DNA from: Fredinandcohnia quinoae
Lineage (GTDB): Bacteria > Bacillota > Bacilli > Bacillales > Bacillaceae_L
DNA length: 64,000 nucleotides
NCBI RefSeq assembly: GCF_022427965.1
Contig: NZ_JAKTTI010000008.1
Span: 52,823 to 116,822 of the forward strand
Reading direction: 5' to 3'
Below are positions 53,901 to 62,370 of this stretch, one piece after another (position 1 is the first letter of the stretch; the number at the start of each line of letters is the position of its first letter). The notes beneath the pieces were generated by a model that saw only the letters and a program-made list of their open reading frames with translations, was not told where the DNA came from and ran no database searches. Position numbers and translations under genes: made by a program.

Positions 53901-54098
53901 GATGAGAATGCTGTCATTATCCGACTTCATGAATATGAAGGCCGTAGAGGTCAAGTTTCAATTGAATTTCCTGAGAAGGTCAAAAGTTGGTCAGAAACAA
54001 ATCTATTGGAACAACTCGAAGGATCCATTCAAACTGGTGAACTTACATTTGAAATAAATCCATATGAAATAAAAACGCTGCTTATCCATTTTTCTTGA
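50976..54098 (+). CDS. GH38 alpha-mannosidase, long (AMS1-like) type
   Basis: A 1040-residue cytosolic mannosidase with the extra N-terminal beta domain (1-235) of the yeast vacuolar AMS1/cytosolic class. Zinc ligands His246 and Asp248 in G-H-T-H-I-D-V-A-W, nucleophile Asp358 in W-L-P-D-V-F-G-Y. No signal peptide. It differs strongly from the GH38 at 43440, so the two are old paralogues with probably different linkage preference; this class is usually broad (alpha-1,2/1,3/1,6). It ends at a stem-loop before the sensor kinase. Confidence 0.93.
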   Translation: MFLMDRKLEARVQELAQYRYRDGIEILAFLTTEDEGLVGTYPPEVKGDSKLQQGDQWTGRDRYLWLHAAVQIPAQWKDQKVVGLFDFGRTGGGNNSGFESLLFLNGKPFQGVDSNHQEVFFPPATVGSTVQLDFRLWSGLEGGGEPREQTYTLETSRLCWLDEAVDDLYYTSLAAWQTIKELGDERPEKHEIIKALNQAFMELDWSKPGDDNFYDSCKIAGTILHEMLNEIEKHHPVTIHCVGHTHIDVAWLWQLKHTREKAARSFSTVLRLMEQYPEYYFLQTQPQLYEYIKHDYPEIYENIKKRVKEGRWESEGGMWLEADCNIPSGESLVRQILYGKAFFKREFEIDCQYLWLPDVFGYSWALPQILKKSGIDTFMTTKISWNQYNRMPHDTFKWRGIDGTEIVTHFITTPEPWNSPDSWFYTYNGLITAKTVNGAWNSYRNKDINQDLLLSYGYGDGGGGVNREMIELRRRFENMPGLPQVKTTTAGDFFKKLHENIEKTNEYVHTWDGELYLEYHRGTYTSQAYTKRMNRKLELGYRESEWLSVWNSLRSSWGKYPQQNLDEGWKIILRNQFHDIIPGSSIKEVYEDARVEYEQAEEIHHEIVKENLKDLIEPKSNTYTVFNAANWEDQQSLIIPYDNENNSTGKWSTMQGQILNSQQTEQGWLIEIEKLSSFGVVEIQFEKQQTSYSEIPFTYHEKSLETPYYLIEWNDALQITRLYDKEAKREVLNNQNKGNILQMFEDKPLAHDAWDIDLYYQEKMEEVNDVLSSEIVEKGTLQTVIRTKWQYGRSIIEQDMVLYAHNRRIDFKTRVDWHEQRKLLKVAFPVDIRTTEATYDIQFGNVKRPTHWNTSWDMARFETVGHQWADLSETGYGVSVLNDCKYGYDIKDQTIRLSLLKAAIYPDPTADQGEHVFTYSLLPHIGDWRTGDTVKQAWYVNNPLKAVKGSFIPKDTSFMKVHNEHVKVDAIKKKEDENAVIIRLHEYEGRRGQVSIEFPEKVKSWSETNLLEQLEGSIQTGELTFEINPYEIKTLLIHFS

Positions 54099-54115
54099 TA
54101 AAATATAAACAGAAG

Positions 54116-54164
54116 GAATCTATCGGAAGAACATCTAATAATGATTTTTCGATAGATTCATTTT
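54116..54164 (+). terminator. Stem-loop after the second GH38 gene
   Basis: GAATCTATCG pairs exactly with CGATAGATTC around a 24-base loop; ATTTT follows. Confidence 0.6.
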
Positions 54165-54190
54165 AAGTATTTGGCACCGGAGGACGAAGG

Positions 54191-56011
54191 ATGTTCACTC
54201 GAAAAAGGAAGAAGCGTCTATCAAATAAAGTATTTAGTAAAATTTTGGTCTACTATTCTGCAACAATCCTTTTAACGATGTTTGTTTTAATGTTTGTACT
54301 TGTGAGCTATTATACAGAGGTTATTATTCAGAGGGAGATGGATGCAAGTACACGGACACTAGAGCGGATTGAAGCGAATCTAAACCAAAAAGAAGAATAT
54401 GTTAAAAATGTTATGCAGGAGCTTTATTTAAAGTCAGATCTCATTTTTTATGATATCACCTATGCACTGCAAAATGATTATAGTACATATTTATCTTATC
54501 GATTAGATAAATACAGCGAAAGTCCTTCATTTGTATCATATAATCTAGATACATTTTTCCAAGCCTATTTTACTCAAGATCCCGATATTAATGCTGTTAG
54601 TTTGAAAAGCTCTAACCCAGGAACAGAGTATATCTTTGTCAATAATCATCACAGATGGAATCAATTTCTTAGTAAAAACGAAAAATCTGAAATACAGGAT
54701 CGCTTGGGCCTAGCTCCAGAAGATATGAAAATCCTAAAAGTAAAGTGGGAGCAAGAACGGCAGATATATAACAATATTCAAATCTCACGTTCGATTAATG
54801 ACCCGGTTAATCTGAAGGAAATCGGAAAGCTAACGGTGTTCTATGATACCGAAAGTATCCAAGACTTGCTTCAATTGCGAAGATCCCAATATAAAGGGTC
54901 AGTTCATATTATTGGCAGAGATGGCTCACAGCTATATTCATCTACACATTCTTCAATACCTACTCTTCTAAAAGACATTCCATTTGAAACGAAATTTTCA
55001 AAGGAGAAATGGAAGGGAAAGAATTATTATATTAATACAATAGCAGATGACCAAATGGGTTATGTATATGTCGGATTCATTCCAGAACAAGAAATCAAGA
55101 AAGTCACAATTGTTCATAGATATATGTTTCTAGCAACAATGTTACTATCCATAATCGCGATAGCGGTTACGTATATTTTGATGAGATCCTATTCTAAAAG
55201 AATTAATAAAATTGATAACGCTATTCATGAGGTTAGGGATGGAAATTTAAAAATTAGAATACCAGCTAGCAAACAAAGTGATGAACTAACGACAATATCA
55301 GAGAGCTTCAATGATATGCTGGATGATCTTAATAAGTATATAAAGGATGTGTATGTGTTAAATATTCAACAAAGAGAAGCAGAAATGAAAGCGCTTCAGT
55401 CCCAAATCCAGCCACATTTTCTCTATAACACTTTAGAAGCGATTCGGATGAAGGCAATAGCGGATGGATCAAAAACAACTAGCAATATGATTTATAGCTT
55501 AGGACAATTGTTTCGTTATTCCTTAAGTAGCAAAGAAGTGGTCCGTGTTGCTGATGAAATTGAACACGTGAGAGAATATATTAGTCTTATTCAAATTCGT
55601 TATCCAAATCGTCTACATGTTTCCTACGAAATTCCTGAAAAATATTTAGAAGAAAAAATCCTAAAATTCACCCTTCAACCACTTGTTGAAAATTATTTGA
55701 TTCATGGATTCCGTAAAGAAACAAATCAAAATGAGTTAGTTATTCGTGTCCAAAGAAAACAGCAGGATATTAAATTAATTGTAAAAGACAATGGGTGTGG
55801 GATAACGTCCACGAGGCTCGTCCAAATTCAGGAAAAATTACAAGAAGGAACAATGACTTCTGAAGGATCAATTGGATTAAGCAATGTTCATCAAAGACTG
55901 CAATTAAAATATGGACTTGATTATGGGCTACAAATTACGAGTATTGAGGGAGAAGGAACAACTGTAGTCATTAAGATACCAGCTGCTAGGAGGGGATTGC
56001 CACATGTATAA
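54191..56011 (+). CDS. YesM-type sensor histidine kinase
   Basis: A 606-residue kinase. TM1 about 20-42, an extracellular sensor domain of about 270 residues, TM2 about 315-335 and HAMP about 335-390. The His_kinase (PF06580) domain has phospho-acceptor His409 in I-Q-P-H-F-L-Y-N, and HATPase_c follows (N-Y-L-I-H-G-F; D-N-G-C-G-I). Such kinases sense oligosaccharides, directly or with a binding protein, and activate adjacent importers through a YesN regulator. The start follows GGAGGACGAAGG. Its stop overlaps the regulator start. Confidence 0.93.
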   Translation: MFTRKRKKRLSNKVFSKILVYYSATILLTMFVLMFVLVSYYTEVIIQREMDASTRTLERIEANLNQKEEYVKNVMQELYLKSDLIFYDITYALQNDYSTYLSYRLDKYSESPSFVSYNLDTFFQAYFTQDPDINAVSLKSSNPGTEYIFVNNHHRWNQFLSKNEKSEIQDRLGLAPEDMKILKVKWEQERQIYNNIQISRSINDPVNLKEIGKLTVFYDTESIQDLLQLRRSQYKGSVHIIGRDGSQLYSSTHSSIPTLLKDIPFETKFSKEKWKGKNYYINTIADDQMGYVYVGFIPEQEIKKVTIVHRYMFLATMLLSIIAIAVTYILMRSYSKRINKIDNAIHEVRDGNLKIRIPASKQSDELTTISESFNDMLDDLNKYIKDVYVLNIQQREAEMKALQSQIQPHFLYNTLEAIRMKAIADGSKTTSNMIYSLGQLFRYSLSSKEVVRVADEIEHVREYISLIQIRYPNRLHVSYEIPEKYLEEKILKFTLQPLVENYLIHGFRKETNQNELVIRVQRKQQDIKLIVKDNGCGITSTRLVQIQEKLQEGTMTSEGSIGLSNVHQRLQLKYGLDYGLQITSIEGEGTTVVIKIPAARRGLPHV

Positions 56012-57512
56012 TGTCTTTCTTGTTGATGACGAACCATTTATTATTGAAGGCATGAAAGCACTCGTTCCATGGGAAGATTACGGACTAAAGGTAGTCGGTG
56101 AAGCATCAAACGGACTAGAAGCACTTGAAAAGCTAGAAAACTGTCATATTGATATTTTATTAACGGATATAATGATGCCGAAGATGGATGGTTTACAGCT
56201 GATTAGTAGGTTAAGAGAACAGAATCCAAGTACCAAATGTATCGTCTTATCTGGTTATCAAGAGTTTAAATATGTGAAAAAGGGAATGGAGCTCGGAATC
56301 GAGAATTATCTCCTTAAGCCAGTCAACGAACAAGAACTTTTCTCCACGTTAATGAATAGCATTGAGAAGCTTGATAAATCTACTGAGGATGAGGAAGCAT
56401 ATACGATTTTAAGGGATAACACGATTTGGCGTAGTTTGAATCAAGATATAGATGAGAAAGAATGGCGCGAGAGACTGGATTTATACCATCTGGAATTTGA
56501 TTGCCAAAACATAACAGTCGTACTGATGCAAATCGCAAATCAAGCAGAAGTTCAACAGGTTTCATCCATTCGTAAAAAAATTGAGAAGGTATTTCACTCT
56601 GTATGCATTACCAATCCAGATGGTGAGCTAATACTGATTCTCTCGTTCAAGGATCAAGATGATCTGATGAAAAAGCTAAATGAAGTAGATCAGCTAGTGG
56701 CTACAACGATTTCATGTAAGTATCATATTAGTGTTGGTTCAATTGTTCGTTCAACAATCGAGATGTATAAAAGTTATCAGCATGCGAAAGAGTTATCAAG
56801 CTATCGTTTGGTGCATGTCGATAGCGGTCTTATAACGGATGAATTAGCTGCACAATTCACTGATCCATTTGTATCGACCTCTTACTTATTGGATGATCTC
56901 AAAAGGTATATTATCGGGTCAGATAAGGAAAAAGCGATTAAATGGATTAGAGGTGCCTTTGATCAAATAGATGAGTCAAAGCGAAAAATTGCTCCAACAA
57001 GCATCAGGGGTTTTGCGATTGATATCATTACGTCATTACAAAAAGAAGTAACATTAAATACAACTGATCAAACTGTAGATATTGTAAAACAAATTTTAGA
57101 GGCTCATTCAATGGAAAGGCTTGTTGCGATTTTAATTGGCTTTTTCAATGAAATCCTGACTAAATTAGAGGAAAAGTCACAGCAACGAAGTCCAATCATT
57201 CAAAGTGTCGTTCAATATATTCAAGAGCATTATCATGAGGAGCTATCATTGAAGACATTAAGCTATAGGTTTCATATTAACTCCATCTATTTAGGACAGC
57301 TTTTTCAAAAGGAAACTGGTCTAGTATTCTCAGAGTATATTAACCACCTAAGACTTGAGAAAGCGAAGCAATTGTTACGAGAGACCCATTTGAAGGCAGG
57401 AATCATTGGAAAGCAGGTAGGATATGCGGATTCAGCCTATTTTTATAAACAGTTTAAGAAAGTAGTAGGTATCACACCATCTGCATGGAGAACAATGAAT
57501 ATAAGCTCCTAA
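56004..57512 (+). CDS. YesN-type response regulator (REC-AraC)
   Basis: A 502-residue regulator with receiver domain (acidic pair D8-D9, phospho-acceptor Asp55 in L-L-T-D-I-M-M-P), a helical middle region and two AraC-type helix-turn-helices at the C terminus (L-S-L-K-T-L-S-Y-R-F-H-I-N; Y-F-Y-K-Q-F-K-K). It overlaps the kinase by eight bases. It probably activates the importer promoter at 57601, and perhaps the glycosidase operon, when the kinase detects glycan. Confidence 0.93.
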   Translation: MYNVFLVDDEPFIIEGMKALVPWEDYGLKVVGEASNGLEALEKLENCHIDILLTDIMMPKMDGLQLISRLREQNPSTKCIVLSGYQEFKYVKKGMELGIENYLLKPVNEQELFSTLMNSIEKLDKSTEDEEAYTILRDNTIWRSLNQDIDEKEWRERLDLYHLEFDCQNITVVLMQIANQAEVQQVSSIRKKIEKVFHSVCITNPDGELILILSFKDQDDLMKKLNEVDQLVATTISCKYHISVGSIVRSTIEMYKSYQHAKELSSYRLVHVDSGLITDELAAQFTDPFVSTSYLLDDLKRYIIGSDKEKAIKWIRGAFDQIDESKRKIAPTSIRGFAIDIITSLQKEVTLNTTDQTVDIVKQILEAHSMERLVAILIGFFNEILTKLEEKSQQRSPIIQSVVQYIQEHYHEELSLKTLSYRFHINSIYLGQLFQKETGLVFSEYINHLRLEKAKQLLRETHLKAGIIGKQVGYADSAYFYKQFKKVVGITPSAWRTMNISS

Positions 57513-57535
57513 AATCCCGTTAATCGGGATTTTTC
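57513..57535 (+). terminator. Terminator after the two-component system
   Basis: AAATCCCG pairs with CGGGATTT around TTAAT, followed by TTCT. Confidence 0.85.
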
Positions 57536-57600
57536 TACGTTATAAGTGACCCCGTTCAATGGAATGTTTAATTAGTACAGTAAATCTAAATATTGTTAAC

Positions 57601-57629
57601 TTTATACCTTTTAGACTTTTACTTATGAT
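57601..57629 (+). promoter_or_regulatory. Promoter of the CUT1 importer operon
   Basis: TTTATA (57601-57606), 17 bases, TATGAT (57624-57629). The poor -35 is typical of a promoter needing an activator such as the adjacent YesN-type regulator (inferred). Confidence 0.45.
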
Positions 57630-57669
57630 AAATATGTAAGGGTTTTCAATATTAGAGAGGAGGGGCTTT

Positions 57670-58608
57670 GTGGGTCGTATTAAAAATTTCTTCCATGATG
57701 TATACAAAAATCGTGTTTGGCTCCTCATGGTTTTACCAGGAACCATCTGGCTTTTACTATTTTCATATCTACCGATGTTTGGTACGGTCATTGCCTTTAA
57801 AAACTTCCGCTATGATCCGAATGGGTTTTTCTCAAGCATTGTGAACAGTGAGTGGGTAGGATTTGAGAACTTCAAATTTTTGTTTAATACAAATGATGCA
57901 TGGGTTATTACAAGAAATACGGTATTGTATAATTTAGTTTTTATCATAGTTGGTTTGATACTAGCCGTTTTTGTTGCAATCGTTCTTAGTGAGCTTGCGA
58001 ATAAAAGACTGTCCAAAATCTATCAAACTGGAATGCTATTTCCTCATTTTTTATCATGGGTAGTTGTTAGTTATTTCGTATTTACATTTCTAAGTGTGGA
58101 TCGTGGCTTACTCAATAATATGCTGGAATGGTTTGGAATCGATGCGATTTCCTGGTATAACGAAGCGAAATATTGGCCATTTATTATCGTACTAACAAGT
58201 ATGTGGAAGGGCGTTGGGTATGGAAGCATCGTATACTTAGCGGCAATTGTAGGGATTGATCGAAACTATTACGAAGCAGCAATGATTGATGGTGCGAACA
58301 AGTGGCAACAGATTCGCAATATTACGATTCCGATGATTACGCCACTCATTATTATTTTGACCATCTTAAATGTTGGAAAAATATTTAGCGCTGATTTCGG
58401 TCTATTCTACCAGGTACCTAGGGATTCTGGTCCGCTATACTCAGTTACAAACGTAATTGATACATATGTATACCGAGGCTTAACAACTATGGGTGACATT
58501 AGTATGAGTACAGCAGCGGGTCTTTATCAATCGATTGTCGGATTTACCTTAGTTATGCTAACGAACTATCTTGTTCGGAAGGTTGATAAAGAATATGCTT
58601 TATTTTAA
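57670..58608 (+). CDS. CUT1 ABC permease, LplB-type
   Basis: A 312-residue permease with six helices and the EAA loop E-A-A-M-I-D-G-A. LplB/YtcP-type importers carry complex oligosaccharides; NgtP1/NgtP2 of Streptococcus pneumoniae, which import N-glycans, are of this type (from memory). It starts at GTG after GGAGGGG. First gene of a three-gene importer lacking an ATPase; such systems borrow a shared MsmX-type ATPase encoded elsewhere. Confidence 0.93.
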   Translation: MGRIKNFFHDVYKNRVWLLMVLPGTIWLLLFSYLPMFGTVIAFKNFRYDPNGFFSSIVNSEWVGFENFKFLFNTNDAWVITRNTVLYNLVFIIVGLILAVFVAIVLSELANKRLSKIYQTGMLFPHFLSWVVVSYFVFTFLSVDRGLLNNMLEWFGIDAISWYNEAKYWPFIIVLTSMWKGVGYGSIVYLAAIVGIDRNYYEAAMIDGANKWQQIRNITIPMITPLIIILTILNVGKIFSADFGLFYQVPRDSGPLYSVTNVIDTYVYRGLTTMGDISMSTAAGLYQSIVGFTLVMLTNYLVRKVDKEYALF

Positions 58609-58641
58609 AGAAAAGGGAGGGGAGCCGCGGTTTCGTGGCAC

Positions 58642-59631
58642 ATGACAATGACAACAAATCTAAATAGCTCCCAGCCTACTCCTCATAATGGGAAAATGGT
58701 GAATCAACTGAACACCAAAAAGAGACGTACAAGAAAATATACACCTCATGGTTTAAGCGGTTTTCCTAATCTTTTAATGAATGTCATATTAGGTTCATTC
58801 GCCATTATGTGTATTTTTCCTTTTATATATGTCATTATTATTTCTTTATCAGATGAGGAAACATTAGCAAGAAATGGCTATCAGCTTATACCTGAAGTAT
58901 GGAGTACGGAAGCCTATCAGTATTTATGGAATATGAAGGATCAATTGTTTCAATCCTATACGATCACGATTTTAATAACGGTAATTGGAACGATTGTAAG
59001 TGTTCTTATGATTTCAATGTATGCTTATGCCATATCAAGAAGGCAATTTAAATATCGTGGTTTTTTTACCTTCATTGCTTTCTTTACAATGCTTTTCAGT
59101 GGAGGATTAGTTCCTTTTTATATCGTAGCGACACAGCTATTGCATTTGCGTAACTCAATATGGGCATTGATTTTACCACTTGCTATGAATGCATTTTACA
59201 TCTTGATTATGAGAACCTTCTTTCAAAGATCTGTTCCTGAATCAATATTAGAATCGGCACGAATTGATGGAGCTAGTGAACTCCGTATCTTTGTTCAAAT
59301 TGTTATTCCATTATCATTACCAGGAATTGCGACAATTGCTTTATTTAGTACATTAGGCTACTGGAATGATTGGTTTAATGCGCTATTATTCATTGATGAA
59401 CCACAATTAATACCGCTGCAATCTTTACTGATGAAAATAGAGAATAATATCGAATTTTTACGACAGAATACGCTAACTGGCGGCTTACAAAATGAAATAT
59501 TAAAAGCAATACCTCAAGATGCTGCAAAAATGGCTATGGTTGTTATTTCTACATTACCGATAGCAATCGCTTATCCATTTTTCCAAAAATATTTTGTAAG
59601 GGGGTTAACGATTGGCGGAGTGAAGGAATAA
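58642..59631 (+). CDS. CUT1 ABC permease, YtcP-type
   Basis: A 329-residue partner permease with a polar 40-residue N-terminal extension, then six helices and the loop E-S-A-R-I-D-G-A. Thirty-three bases follow the LplB-type gene. GGAGGGG lies about 20 bases upstream of ATG 58642, further than usual, so the start is somewhat uncertain. Together with the LplB-type subunit it forms the channel. Confidence 0.92.
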   Translation: MTMTTNLNSSQPTPHNGKMVNQLNTKKRRTRKYTPHGLSGFPNLLMNVILGSFAIMCIFPFIYVIIISLSDEETLARNGYQLIPEVWSTEAYQYLWNMKDQLFQSYTITILITVIGTIVSVLMISMYAYAISRRQFKYRGFFTFIAFFTMLFSGGLVPFYIVATQLLHLRNSIWALILPLAMNAFYILIMRTFFQRSVPESILESARIDGASELRIFVQIVIPLSLPGIATIALFSTLGYWNDWFNALLFIDEPQLIPLQSLLMKIENNIEFLRQNTLTGGLQNEILKAIPQDAAKMAMVVISTLPIAIAYPFFQKYFVRGLTIGGVKE

Positions 59632-59668
59632 AAAATATGCAGATAAATACAAGGGAGGAATTACGAAA

Positions 59669-61117
59669 ATGAGAAAAAAATTTGCTTTTTTCCTAGTTTT
59701 ATTATTAAGTTTGACGACATTTCTAGTTGCTTGCAAGGATAATAGTTCTGACAAGGCAAGCAATGATGCAAAGGATAAGCCATATGAAATTGTATGGTAC
59801 ACAATTGGAACACCTCAAAAGGATACAGATAAAGTTTTTGAAGAGGTAAGTAAGTATACGAAGGAAAAAATCAATGCAACTGTAAAATTAAAGCAAATCG
59901 ATTGGGGCGATTATGATCAAAAGATGCAAGTCATGATTGCTTCTGGAGAATCATTTGATATTGCCTATACGGCTGGTGGTAACTATGTATTAAATGCTCA
60001 AAAAGGAGCGTTCAAAGATCTTAATGAACTTCTTGATTCACATGGCAAAGAATTAAAGGCTGCTCTTGACCCTGCTTTCCTTGAAGGTGCAAAAATTGAT
60101 GGTAAGCTTTATGGTATTCCTTCAAACAAAGAAGTGGGTCAGCAAAGTGTATATGTCTTCAATAAAAATCTAGTAGATAAACATAATATGGATATTTCAA
60201 GTGTGAATTCATTACAAGACTTAGAACCACTATTAAAAACAGTAAAAGAAAATGAACCAAACTTTACACCTATCGCAACATTTAAACCATATTTGCCGTT
60301 CGATTATGTGTTAGAAGATGAAATGCCATTTGCTTTCCCACTGGATGGCGATACAGGTAAAGTTGTTAATATTTATGAAACAGATGTAATGATGGAAACA
60401 TTAAAAACAATGCATGAATACTATAAAGCAGGTTACATCAAGGCTGATGCAGCAACAAGTACAGATCCATGGCCATTAGAAGTAGAGAACTGGTTCGTCC
60501 GTAAAGAAATGTACCAACCAACAGCTGAACTATTATGGTCTCGTGGAGCAGGATATGATGTAGCGGTACAACCGATGCATGATCCGATTACGTTCAACAG
60601 TTCAGTTACAGGAGCAATTCAAGCAATTTCAGCAACATCAAAAAATCCAGAAAAAGCAATGGAATTTTTAAATCTATTAAATACAGATCCATATCTTCGT
60701 AACCTAGTTGACAAAGGGATTGAAGGTACGCACTACGAGGAGCTTGATAACGGTAAGATCAAAGACCTTCCAGCTCGTGTAGATGGATATAATATGCCTA
60801 GCTACTCTTTAGGTAACCACTTCATTCTTAAATTATACGAAAATGATCCAGAAGATAAATGGGAAAAGTTCAAGGAATTCAATGATGCTTCAACACCAGC
60901 ACCGACTTTAGGATTCTACTTTGATACAAATCCTGTACGTACAGAGATTGCAGCAATTGCGAACGTATCCCAAGAATTCGCACCTGCGTTATTAACTGGT
61001 AGTGTGGATCCAGAAGAATATTTACCAAAAGCAAATAAAAAATTCAAGGAAGCAGGACTTGATAAAGTATTAGAAGAAATCCAAAAGCAATATGATGATT
61101 GGAAGAAAAACAATTAA
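59669..61117 (+). CDS. CUT1 ABC solute-binding lipoprotein (LipO/YtcQ-type)
   Basis: A 482-residue extracellular lipoprotein, lipobox F-L-V-A-C22, of the SBP_bac_1-like family paired with LplB/YtcP permeases. AAGGGAGG precedes the ATG. By position it should capture the high-mannose oligosaccharide freed by the GH85 enzyme. Length and pairing resemble NgtS of Streptococcus pneumoniae, but ligand identity is inferred. A stem-loop follows before the last ROK gene. Confidence 0.9.
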   Translation: MRKKFAFFLVLLLSLTTFLVACKDNSSDKASNDAKDKPYEIVWYTIGTPQKDTDKVFEEVSKYTKEKINATVKLKQIDWGDYDQKMQVMIASGESFDIAYTAGGNYVLNAQKGAFKDLNELLDSHGKELKAALDPAFLEGAKIDGKLYGIPSNKEVGQQSVYVFNKNLVDKHNMDISSVNSLQDLEPLLKTVKENEPNFTPIATFKPYLPFDYVLEDEMPFAFPLDGDTGKVVNIYETDVMMETLKTMHEYYKAGYIKADAATSTDPWPLEVENWFVRKEMYQPTAELLWSRGAGYDVAVQPMHDPITFNSSVTGAIQAISATSKNPEKAMEFLNLLNTDPYLRNLVDKGIEGTHYEELDNGKIKDLPARVDGYNMPSYSLGNHFILKLYENDPEDKWEKFKEFNDASTPAPTLGFYFDTNPVRTEIAAIANVSQEFAPALLTGSVDPEEYLPKANKKFKEAGLDKVLEEIQKQYDDWKKNN

Positions 61118-61134
61118 TAAGAAGATTGAAGGTA

Positions 61135-61169
61135 AAGTCGGGAAGATCATTTCCGACTTGCTTTCATTT
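61135..61169 (+). terminator. Stem-loop after the binding-protein gene
   Basis: AAGTCGGGAA pairs with TTTCCGACTT (one G-U) around GATCA, then GCTTTCATTT. Probably partial, giving lower expression of the ROK gene. Confidence 0.7.
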
Positions 61170-61264
61170 AAAAGACCAGGAAGTAGTAAATTTTGTGCAT
61201 TTCTTCGGGTAATGATTTACAAATTTAGTAGAGAACTATGGTTTTTAAGGAGGAGGAGTGTCAA

Positions 61265-62164
61265 TTGAACAAGTATTTAGTCTATGACATTGGTGGGACG
61301 TCCATAAAGTATTCGATTATGGATGAACAGGCAAATGTAATTGAAAGTTCTTCAACTCCGACACCAGAGCAAGGAAAAGGGGCAATTTTTAAACTGATTT
61401 TAGATATTGCTGATTCCCACAAACAAAAGTGGGAGTTAGACGGAGTTGCTTTCAGTGTACCAGCTGCTGTAGACGTAGCGAGCGGGTATGTCTACTATGC
61501 AGGTCAAATAACAGACTTTATCGGTAAAAATTTGAAAGCAGAGCTTGTTTCGATTGGGCTGCCCATTGAATTTGAAAATGATGCGAACTGTGCAACATTA
61601 GCGGAAAAATGGCAAGGACATGCAAAGGAATGCAATAGTTTTATTTGCATGACTATCGGTACAGGAATAGGTGGAGGGATCTTTTTAGATGGTGATTTAA
61701 GACGTGGGAAAAATAGTATGGCTGGAGAAGTAGGACTGATGATCTTGAATACTACCAAATCGTTAGAAACACTTCTTGACACAGATTCGTTCAGTAGGGT
61801 TGGATCTACTTGGAATCTATTACATCGTGTCTATGAAAAGACTGGGATTCGACTAACAGGTATCGAGTTATTTGAAAGGTATAGACAAAATGATGAATAT
61901 ATAATAAAAGAAGTAGATGAATTTTTTAATTCCATCGCAATTGGAACTGCAAACCTAATCCACACACTAGCACCTGAAAAGGTTTTATTTGGTGGCGGAA
62001 TAAGTGAACAACCAGAATTTACAGAACATATTATTAAAAGACTAAAAAGAATTCGACCAGAAATACTCACTATTGCCGAAATAGAAGCCTGTAAATTCGG
62101 AAATGCCGCCGGACAAATAGGCGCGCTTTACCATTTTCAAAACATGCAGAAGAATGATAAGTAG
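61265..62164 (+). CDS. ROK-family sugar kinase (second)
   Basis: A 299-residue ROK protein with no DNA-binding domain. ATP motif Y-D-I-G-G-T-S near the N terminus, E-N-D-A-N-C (catalytic Asp), and G-T-G-I-G-G-G. The usual C-x-C-G-x-x-G-C zinc cluster is absent, unlike the kinase at 42499, which places it in the zinc-free ROK group. AAGGAGGAGGAG before TTG 61265 sets the start; an upstream ATG at 61238 lies before the ribosome site. Likely a kinase for GlcNAc, mannose or a beta-linked disaccharide remnant. Confidence 0.88.
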   Translation: MNKYLVYDIGGTSIKYSIMDEQANVIESSSTPTPEQGKGAIFKLILDIADSHKQKWELDGVAFSVPAAVDVASGYVYYAGQITDFIGKNLKAELVSIGLPIEFENDANCATLAEKWQGHAKECNSFICMTIGTGIGGGIFLDGDLRRGKNSMAGEVGLMILNTTKSLETLLDTDSFSRVGSTWNLLHRVYEKTGIRLTGIELFERYRQNDEYIIKEVDEFFNSIAIGTANLIHTLAPEKVLFGGGISEQPEFTEHIIKRLKRIRPEILTIAEIEACKFGNAAGQIGALYHFQNMQKNDK

Positions 62165-62202
62165 TGTTGTGAACAAATAGAAGGGAACCTAATATTAACT
62201 AA

Positions 62203-62234
62203 AAAGAAGTACCAACCATAGGTGCTTCTTTTTT
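62203..62234 (+). terminator. Terminator ending the N-glycan locus
   Basis: AAAGAAGTACC pairs with GGTGCTTCTTT (one G-U) around AACCATA, followed by more Ts. Confidence 0.92.
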
Positions 62235-62288
62235 ATCTATTAAGATTAAAAATTAGCATAGGTTTTTGAAAAAAATAGGACATTTTAC

Positions 62289-62318
62289 TTGAAATGATTT
62301 AATCTCAGTTGTTATAAT
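62289..62318 (+). promoter_or_regulatory. Promoter of the 54-residue gene
   Basis: TTGAAA (62289-62294), 18 bases, perfect TATAAT (62313-62318). A second TATAAT lies at 62344. Confidence 0.6.
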
Positions 62319-62370
62319 AATCCTCGTGTGTAAAAACCTGTAATATAATTTCAGATGAGGTGTAAGAAAA

